From Membranipora membranacea (taxonomy: Eukaryota > Bryozoa > Gymnolaemata > Cheilostomatida > Membraniporidae), in assembly GCA_914767715.1 (NCBI GenBank), contig OU612071.1, forward strand, positions 25,663,681 through 25,727,680: 64,000 nt of DNA, in the 5' to 3' direction. Below the pieces are notes generated by a model. That model was not told where the DNA came from, did no database searches, and saw nothing but the letters and a program-made list of their open reading frames with translations. Below, in pieces: positions 56,290-64,000 of this stretch (within the stretch, counting starts at the first letter, position 1; every line of letters begins with the position of its first letter). The position numbers and the translations under genes are program-made.

Positions 56290-57925
56290 TTGTCAGTCCA
56301 GAAAAGTTTTTGATCTTCAACTTGGCTAGCTGCTTGGTGGGTTTCTGCTCAGCTTCACTAATAATGGCAACGATTATAGTTTAGCCTTATGTATAGTTGT
56401 GCCACAGTATTTGTGTTCGTGGTGATTAGGGCGGTGATTATAGGGGGCACTGGTTTAGATAGCTTCACAGAGTAAGGATATACAGAGAGGACACTTCAAT
56501 GATGTTATAGTGCTTGCGGTTTTTGATTAACTGGGGGAAAATTGTGCACAGCTGGATGCCAAAAACTCATTATCTCTATATGTTATAATGGCATTTTTCT
56601 TGCAGACATCCCTACCTTTGATGGGCCATAATTCATTCTGTATTTATCCTAAAGACTGATTTCTAACTTTGTTGGAATGTCCAACCTTCAAGCTATACAC
56701 CATATTGCTGTCATTTTTTGCTAGGATTCATAGGCTAAGAGTAATCCAGGTTTTTAAAATGAGTTTTTTCATATAGATTTACAAGTGACACTGACAATTG
56801 ATAGACGACTGGTCATCAAAATTAGGAAATGTCCCAAGCCCCATGTAAATCTATATGATAAAACTCATTTTAAAAACCTGGATTACTCATAGCCTATGTA
56901 TCCTAGGAAAAATGACAATAATATGGTGTATAGCTTGAAGATTGGACATTTCAGAAAAGTTGGAAATCAGTCTTTAGGATAAATACAGAATGAATTATGA
57001 CCTATCAAAGGTGGCTATGTCTGCATGACAAAACTCCAGTGCAACTTATATACATTCTGAAATTGGCAGGTGGCCAGATTGATGAATTTCCCCCAGTGGA
57101 TAAAAACCGCAGGCACTATAACGATCATTGAAGTGGCCCCTCTGTATATCCTTACTCTGTGATATGATATAACTCATTTTAAAAACACAGATAGCTCATA
57201 GCCTTTGTATCCTAGCAAAAAATGACGATAATATGGTGCATAGCTTGAAGGTTGGACATTCTAACAAAGTTGGAATTCAGTCTTTAGGATAAATTCAGAA
57301 TGAATTATGGCCCATCAAAGGTAGAGATGTCTGCAAGAAAAATGACATTATAACATATAGAGATAATGAGTTTTCGGCATCCAGCTGTGCACAATTTTCC
57401 CCAGCTTATCAAAAACCCCCGCAGGCACTATAACGATCATTGAAGTGTCCTCTCTGTATATCCTTAATCTGTGATAGCTTGTTGCTATAGACAGCTTCTA
57501 TAGTTTCCAAGTCTTTGATGGAGAGGGAGTTTACAATAATGAATTGTTTGGGATTTGCGATGTTTCACCGTGAGCTTTGACTTTTGAGAGAGCGCATGGA
57601 GAAGTTGTATATCCAGTTTAAAAGGGATTGATCAGATTAGACTAGCTTGATATATGGTATTGAAGGCACTGCTGAAATTGATGGACCAGCTCTGACAGAG
57701 TTCACAGCCACTTTACCGATAGGCTCTGTGACGTTGTCTAGTAGGGTTATGAGGGCGTAGCCGGTCAGTTTTGAAGCTTTGTATGCGTACTTGGTATGAT
57801 CAGTGATGAAAAATGTAGTCTGCGAGTGTTCTTGCGATTCTGGTCAATACTCGATGGGGGCAACCGAACAAAGGGGTATTATACAGTGAAAGTTTGGCGT
57901 TAGTGTCAGCTAACATTTTCATACT
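56290..57925 (-). repeat. Inverted copy of LINE-like repeat
   Basis: This is the reverse complement of the family at 51905-53440 and 1-395. It is interrupted by the foldback element 56466-57473. Phrases shared in inverted form include cttggctagctgcttggtg, ttgatggagagggagtt and tctgtgacgttgtctagtag. Confidence 0.75.
56466..57473. mobile_element. Foldback element with 318-bp arms and 7-bp TSD
   Basis: It is flanked by ATAGCTT at 56459-56465 and 57474-57480. The empty site is visible in the related repeats (catagcttgttgc, inverted). Left arm 56466-56783 and right arm 56844-57161 are inverted copies around a 60-bp spacer. After CTCTGTG at 57161 a second, partial right arm follows to 57473. Ends are CACAGAGTAAGGATA... 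No transposase. The family also includes the 30-bp palindrome at 51252. Confidence 0.88.
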
Positions 57926-58360
57926 CAATCATCATAAAGAACATCATGTTTATAATTACATTAGTGTATAGGAGCAGCCATATTTTCTTGGAATTTGCAA
58001 TGATCACGAACACACCATGGTATCGGAAGTATCCTTATTCACAAATTATTCATTATTAATAAGTGAACTATAGTGAGTTTGTGTCAACTAACTATGATTG
58101 ATGGATCTTAAGTGCAAAATTCAAGGGGTAAACGCATTTGTCAAATTGACACAATAAGCTGAAATAAATTAATCTATTATTGTCTGTTATTGTTTTCGAT
58201 AATCTTGAAAAAGGTTAGGAATTAGGACCAAGGGTTCATGTCAGGTCACCAGACATCGGAACATAACCTTTAGCCAAATGACACAAAATTAAACAAAACT
58301 CAAGGACTTCAAATTTATAAAGAATTTTTTAAGAAAATAAACTTATAGTGTTATTTATTA
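57926..58360. other. Intergenic, nothing recognised
   Basis: No supported gene or element. Confidence 0.3.
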
Positions 58361-58362
58361 AA

Positions 58363-58470
58363 AATACTGATAGCCTGTGATCTAAACAGTCTGTTTGGAG
58401 AAAAATGTGGCGGCGTAGAGACTTGAAATGCCCAGATGGTTAGAGGGTTAGGTGCGTTGGTGGAATCCGC
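58363..58470 (+). repeat. Dispersed repeat, partner of 45.6 kb copy
   Basis: Inverted relative to 45608-45740. It ends at ggtgcgttggtgg, where the 45.6-kb copy turns back on itself as a palindrome. Confidence 0.7.
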
Positions 58471-58477
58471 CCTATTT

Positions 58478-58835
58478 TCCAGCCATTTCCCCACCTCTTG
58501 TTATCCCGCTCTGCTGTTTTCCCACCTAGACATTTTCCCACCGAGCCATTATCCCATCTGGTTGATTTCCCACTGTGCCATTTTCACACCTGGATGTTTT
58601 CCCACCAATATAGATTTCCACCTGGACGGTTTCCCACCAATCCATTTTAACACCTAGATATTTTCTCAACAAGCCATTTTCCCACCAGACCGTTTTCCCA
58701 CCAAACAACTTTTCCCAACAGGACAATTTCCCAACAAACAATTTTCCCAACAAGACAATTTACCACAGTGCTGTTTTCCCACCACAAAAATCTTTCACCG
58801 CACATTTTTCCTTCGTAGCCTTTTTTTTTCCCGCT
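58478..58835. repeat. Degenerate TTTTCCCACC minisatellite
   Basis: About 18 imperfect units of roughly 18-20 bp centred on ATTTTCCCACC, with variable spacers. The resulting frames (GGKTVWWENG on the minus strand) are repeat artefacts. Confidence 0.8.
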
Positions 58836-60410
58836 AAGCCGTTCACATTACACAAATACGTTAACAATGTTCACATCCAGCCAACACTGGAGGAAGTAGC
58901 TTTGGAAATGGAGATGTGACTTTATCGGTAGCGGGTTGATTTTGGTTTGAGTTTTTTATTGCACAAGTTAGTCCGAGTGGTTGATTTCATCAAAATTGTC
59001 TCCTTGTTATAAACTTCTTTTTTGACAAAACAAATTAATGGTGCCTATGCCAATTCTCAAAAGTTTTGAGCCATTTAATCATTGCCCGAGCTGAAGAGAT
59101 TATCATATAAACGGTTATTCGCCATATCACTCTACAAAATTAAGTTTACATCATATGTTATCCGCCACATGGCTTTCTGTAAGATGGTTTTACTGGCTTT
59201 TATCAATCAACCACCAAAGAATGTAAAAAAAATTCTCACTCTATGTATATTCACGCACATGATCCTTTCCAAGATGTCAATGAATATTATTCAAGTTACA
59301 ACAATTATGTGCTTTGATCAGGGACCCTTCCTGCTTTCACCATATCAACAGTTTGAAATGTTAGAATTGTTTCCACTTGTAAAAAGAAGGGACAACTACC
59401 TGCAATACTAAATGCAATTGGTGATGACCAACAAGCATGAACAATTGAACATATTTGATTGCATTAAAGAATTTATGCTGATAAATAAGGGTGGCCATTT
59501 AAAGCAGACAAGGCATAGATGATACTTGGTTAATTATACTTGTAAACCAAAGACTGAGCTTTTGTAAGCATATCTATACACAATTTGGTTGTATGCTCTG
59601 TCTACATTACCTGATCAATTAAAATATTGTTAAGATTATGGGCATACTATTTATTTGTTTCATGTTGAAGGTTTCTACTCAGTGAAATTTCTATTGAACA
59701 CGGAAATATAATATGAAAATACGACTAACAAAGTTATGGATTGAGTAAAAACGTAAAAAATGTATAATAAACAGTCAACCTGTGCCCCTTCTTTGCAACC
59801 TTCAAAGGGATCTAAGGCAAATATAGATACCGAAAGTGTGATAATATTCAAAACATTCCAAAGACAATTTTTAGCCTTTCATGTTAACCCTCACTCTAGG
59901 ACTTGGAGGGGTTCTAGAGTTGTATATCGAAGCAGTCTGAAAACCAAAACCGTCACCACGTGACAAGGCTATTGTCGTTCAACTTAGGTATTTTCTGTTT
60001 TATTTATTTTTAGGTTGACAAACTTGAGAAATACAAAGCTTAAAAATTAGTTAACTGAAAAAATTCAATTTGCAAAATCTTGTCATTATAACACTGCTTT
60101 TTGCCTCCAGCTATTAAAAAAAAGTAAAAGGAAACCCCATCTTTAAACAGGGGCCAAATTCTCCTGAAACAATTATAGACCTGAATTACTATTTTATAAT
60201 TTTTTTTCTCTAAATGCATTTACCACTAAAATATTCAACCATAAAATATTATAGAGGAAATTATTGACATGTGGTATAATTGACAGTGCCCTTAGGCTAT
60301 CGGAATCATAATTACGCCGGTGAGTAATATTTTTTTAAATATTGAACTTAGACCAATATCGAAATAGGACTTCCCCTATCAATAAATATCAACTGAATTT
60401 ATAGGAATTA
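58836..60410. other. Mostly unassigned
   Basis: The frames at 59082-59411 and 59760-59963 have no recognised domain. The second (FQRQFLAFHVNPHSRTWRGS) has a coding-like flavour but no supported splice sites. Confidence 0.25.
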
Positions 60411-60572
60411 TGCTGGCTCCTCTATCGCGTTAGGAGATCATCAGACAATAACTGTAACTGAACCTCATGCTGCAGTTGGAAAATTTGTGAGTGATGCCAA
60501 ACCATCCAGTTTTGGTATGGAAACTAAGAAGCGTCCCAAACTTGCTATGACAACATTAAGGTGTAACATTTT
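60404..60572 (+). CDS. Possible exon, unknown protein
   Basis: After an acceptor-like tgaatttatag the frame reads NYAGSSIALGDHQTITVTEP and then VGKFVSDAKPSSFGMETKKR, without a stop to about 60579. A donor-like gtgagt lies inside it near 60486. The composition looks coding but I cannot name the protein or find flanking exons. It may be an isolated pseudogene piece. Confidence 0.25.
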
Positions 60573-60969
60573 AGAGGGATAGTTAATGCATGTTTTCTTC
60601 TTTTTATACAAGAAAAAAACAATGCTGTGATCTATTTCTATTAAAATTGTTCCAAATGCGCACAGTGCTCCCTGTTTTCCGGGCCCCCTTGTGCACTTCG
60701 CCAGGTTTACTGCAGGATTTAGATATGGGTCTTCCTGCTCTCCGCTCGTACTCACTCCTTTTTGGTGACTTAATATCAATTAAATGCAGAAAAGTGTTTA
60801 GTCTTCTCTTCAGAAGAATAAAGCGATTTGATTGAAAACCAATAATTTAAACAATTTCATCCAACCCGCAACAAGAATTGGCGAAAAAAATACATATTTG
60901 AGATCAAATTCTTGTTAAAAATACGAATCCGCATATCGGGTCAATGCACCGTAGAATCCGATCATATCA

Positions 60970-61966
60970 TAGGGGAAGGCGGGGCACGTTGAGCCATGGG
61001 GCACTTTGATCCACCCCACTTTTTTCAAATACCATTTTATGTTTTGAGTTTTCCCCTCCATCAGAGGTCATGTGACCAAGGGCACCCTTTTTAAGCAGAC
61101 AAAAATGAAGATAGCTACTAAGGGAAGATAATTGTTTAGTGTTTCATCGTTTTTATCGTAAAAAGTAAATAAATGCGCTAATCGACGGAAATTTCATCTA
61201 TTCTCAACAGGGCGTGACTGAGAATTTGCAACTTTTAGTATGTGATGACATCATATTTAGTCTCAATTTCACATAATCTAAAATGATCTCTGATGGAGAG
61301 ATTTTGTTAAACATGAGTTGAAAGTGAAAAACAGGCTGTTGGGGCACGTTGAGCCATGCCCGATGGGGCATGTTGAGCCATGCCCTGCAGTATATGAATG
61401 TTATATGATGAAAGTGTATATGAAGTATATGTACACAAAAACAGAAACATTGTAATTGATGTTTCTTTAATGAAGTTAGCAATTACTCTGAGCTCATTTT
61501 TCCCTTCACTTATCATCAAGTTTGCCGTACTGTGCATGTTTTCCTCTACCGCAAATGTTTCGGAGATTTATTTTGTGTTGCGGATTATATTTTATAGTTC
61601 AATTTAGTGAAAAGCTGCGCTGTTGCAATGAATTAGGTTGCTTTTCTTTATTTCTTATGGTTGCAATGAATTAAAAAGGTGTGACCAGCAAAGAGATGAC
61701 CATAACAGAGTGGCTCAACGTACCCCATACAAAATGCGGACCCGGCTCAACGTGCCCCGTGCTTGGGGCACGTTGAGCCGCTTTCCAATTTTTTTTGAAA
61801 CAGCAATATTTCCTTTTCTTGCTGCAGTAGGTTTCTGACCTCACTCATGTTGATGGAAGACATGAAGACCTATGTCAGTGCCAATTTTGGTTAATCTGGC
61901 GCCATTCAACTGCATGTTACAATCAAATATGTAAAAACTGGCTCAACGTACCCCGCCTTCCCCTAT
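60970..61966. mobile_element. TIR element with GGGGCACGTTGAGCC repeats
   Basis: The ends are near-perfect inverted repeats, ATAGGGGAAGGCGGGG and CCCCGCCTTCCCCTAT, each extended by CACGTTGAGCC / GGCTCAACGTA. TA at each edge suggests a TA target duplication. The same GGCACGTTGAGCC phrase recurs internally at about 61341, 61365, 61733 and 61760 in both orientations. No transposase frame is present. Confidence 0.75.
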
Positions 61967-62700
61967 GCTGGTGTGTGCAGGGGATAGGAACGAACATCCG
62001 CTTGAATGAACGCGGACGGAACTGAAATTAGCACGAATGAACGTAGACTGGTATGAAGTCAATAATCCTGAAATGAACGCAGAAAGTGCTGGATTGAACG
62101 TCGACTGCATTAGTATATAGAATCAACGCAAGAGCAACTCCCCAAAATATTTGTGTGAATTAATGATGATCACTCGCATCTGTTTATGATGATTGTTACT
62201 AAATTTCTGATGGCTAGATGGAATCAAGCAGAAATTTGGTAAAAAAACTGAAGTGGTAATGAAATACTGAAAGAGAAACAGTGACCCTTTGTATATTTCA
62301 TCAGCAAAACAATGGTCAAGCATTAAAGAAATCAGGTGCAACTAATGAATTGTAGAAGTTTACACCTTGGTTCACTATTATTTTTCTGTGAACATTCATT
62401 TGTTGTAACTTGGTAATTGTGACAGTGCACATTGTTTTCCCTGCACGCTGTCCACCAGTCGTCATATATCAAAATGGCTAACTCGTTTCAGCAATGTGGT
62501 ACAGTTATAACATTTGTTATGTCCGTGACAATAACATAAAGATGTGTTTTTATCTATCACCTATGTTCATTGTATGGACACACACCAAAGTCATGCTGTA
62601 ATTCAATCGATGACGTCATATCAACTGCTAGTTTTTTAGCCGACTGTCAAGTCCCATCACTGTCAGCGACTTTAATCAAGTTTTTAAAAAAGCCTTTGTC
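61967..62700. other. Intergenic, nothing firm
   Basis: Contains short gaatgaacg-type phrases repeated loosely near 61990-62100. No gene is supported. Confidence 0.3.
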
Positions 62701-63195
62701 TTAAAGACTTTGTTTGAGGCTGCTCTTTTGTATCACATCTTATTCTCCATATTCTATTCTATCATGTGAGCGATTTTCAGCTTTAGAATCCAAATATTGA
62801 GGAAGTTATGGCCTCTCAAACTTCCAAGGTGACGGCAATTTATCGGCAGTAAGAATCAGCCGGCAATCCCTTGGGTACGTCACAACCAGCTAACCTAGTT
62901 GGTCCAAGTGGCGTGATGGTCTGAATTTTGATCATCATCTTATCTTTGTGATTATTAGTGTATTAACTAATAACTCATAATGTCTATGTCACATGTCTAT
63001 GGTTGTGACATACCCCAGGGGAAACATCCGCTTATTCCCAATGCTTATTGAAGGCAATCACCCTGGAAGTTTGAGAGGCCATAACTTCCTCAATATTTGG
63101 ATTCTAAAGCTGAAAATCGCTCACATGATAGAATAAAATATGGAGAATAAGATGTGAAACAAAAGAGCAGCCTCAAACAAAGTATTTAAAGACTT
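62701..63195. mobile_element. Foldback MITE I
   Basis: Arms 62701-62832 and about 63058-63193 are inverted copies (ACTTTGTTTGAGGCTGCTC, TCTATCATGTGAGCGATTTT, GGCCTCTCAAACTTCCA). The interior carries agtggcgtgatggtc, an A-box-like phrase, but no clear B box. Confidence 0.8.
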
Positions 63196-63692
63196 AGTTT
63201 GAGGCTGCTATTTTCTATCAAATTTTCTTCTCCATATTTTGTTCTATCATGTGAGCAATTTTCAGCTTTAGAATCCAAATATTGAGGAAGTTATGGCCTC
63301 TCAAACTTCCAGCGTGATAACCTTCAATTGGCATTGCCGCTACCATCGCACCACTAGGTCAAGCTCTTCAAGCTTGTAGACATTATAGCTCAGCATTAGC
63401 GGCGTTGCCTGCATGGCCATTTGGACCTGGGTTCGAGACCCTCTATATCTCTGTACATTTTGATCATCATCATATCTATTAGTATATCACACTAAGTATG
63501 ACGCGTTGTGACGTCCCACACGGTGTGCCAGCTGATTCTCAATGCCAATAGACTGCTGTCACCTTGGAAGTTTGAGAGGCCTCGATAGTCCTCGATATTT
63601 GGATTCCAAAGCTGGAAATCGCTCACATGATAGAATAAAATATGGAGAATAAGATGTGATACAAAATAGCAGCCTCAAACTAAGACTTTAAA
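63187..63692. mobile_element. Foldback MITE II with tRNA-like core
   Basis: Same arm family as MITE I: left arm about 63187-63320, right arm about 63559-63690. It directly abuts or overlaps MITE I. The interior at 63386-63452 reads TAGCTCAGCATTAGCGGC and GGTTCGAGACC, an A-box-like and a consensus B-box pair at tRNA-like spacing. Confidence 0.8.
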
Positions 63693-64000
63693 ATGTACAC
63701 AACATACTCTACACCCCTACTCACTTTAGGACGCTACCGCAAAGGTGGAATAGAGCTACAGCGGGGGATGTGGGAAACTTCCCACCTCCCCCACCGAACT
63801 TTGCTTGTCAAGACCGGCTACCGTTAACAGTAGGTACCAAACATAATGAATAAATATAAATAGTACCAATGTGCAGCACATGTGGTTTGGCATGGCAGTA
63901 TTGAATTGCCGTAGCATAATCATAAATTGTAAATTTAAACCAAAACCTTGATTGTTCATAAGATGTATGCTGGTTTTTTATAACACAGTTATTTTTGGGA

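Noticed and set aside
58526-58753. 75-aa frame with repeated WWENG
   Set aside because: Translation of the TTTTCCCACC minisatellite.

Overview
This is animal nuclear DNA, AT-rich and full of transposons. It has GT-AG introns, eukaryotic tRNA genes with internal A/B boxes, and LTR, LINE, SINE and TIR elements, and it carries part of a gene for a cilium-associated coiled-coil protein. It looks like an aquatic invertebrate. I cannot place the phylum; a sponge, cnidarian or lophotrochozoan would all fit.

Layout. 1-2629: decayed LINE-like repeat plus a segment duplicated at 53.05-55.62 kb. 2877-4687: segment A, whose partner A' lies at 22186-24336. 5317-13436: decayed left copy of the 5' half of a CCDC180-like gene. 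It is split by a young non-autonomous BEL/Pao element (6454-12509), contains a tRNA-Arg gene, and has a solo LTR at 12905-13327. 13.8-14.35 kb: two neighbouring 15-bp minisatellites. 14.66-22.18 kb: a broken gag-only LTR element, with an apparently intact Ty3/Gypsy element (15945-20908) inserted inside its gag. 25429-35630: right CCDC180-like copy, with about 19 recognisable exons and good splice sites but three frame breaks and three nonsense codons, so probably also a pseudogene. It carries a second tRNA-Arg gene and a SINE in introns. 37250: a tRNA-Lys-like sequence with anticodon TAT. 40082-43627 (minus): the one clearly intact cellular gene, two exons, about 1098 aa, a DUF294-type nucleotidyltransferase domain followed by a long TPR array. 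43.7-63.7 kb: mostly transposons, including TIR elements with readable target-site duplications, a degenerate APE-type LINE (48.1-51.1 kb), two hAT-like elements, 7-bp-TSD palindromic elements, degenerate tandem repeats and long-arm foldbacks.

How it fits together. A+CCDC180 and A'+CCDC180 look like a tandem segmental duplication whose two halves were then hit by different insertions. Because one copy lacks the insertion, many elements have a visible empty site, so TSDs and nesting order can be read directly. The best candidates for new biology are the NTase-TPR gene, the BEL element that lost RT/RNaseH/integrase core but kept one long fused gag-PR-IN-tail frame with a hydrophobic segment, and several unrelated TIR elements that contain tRNA-like modules.
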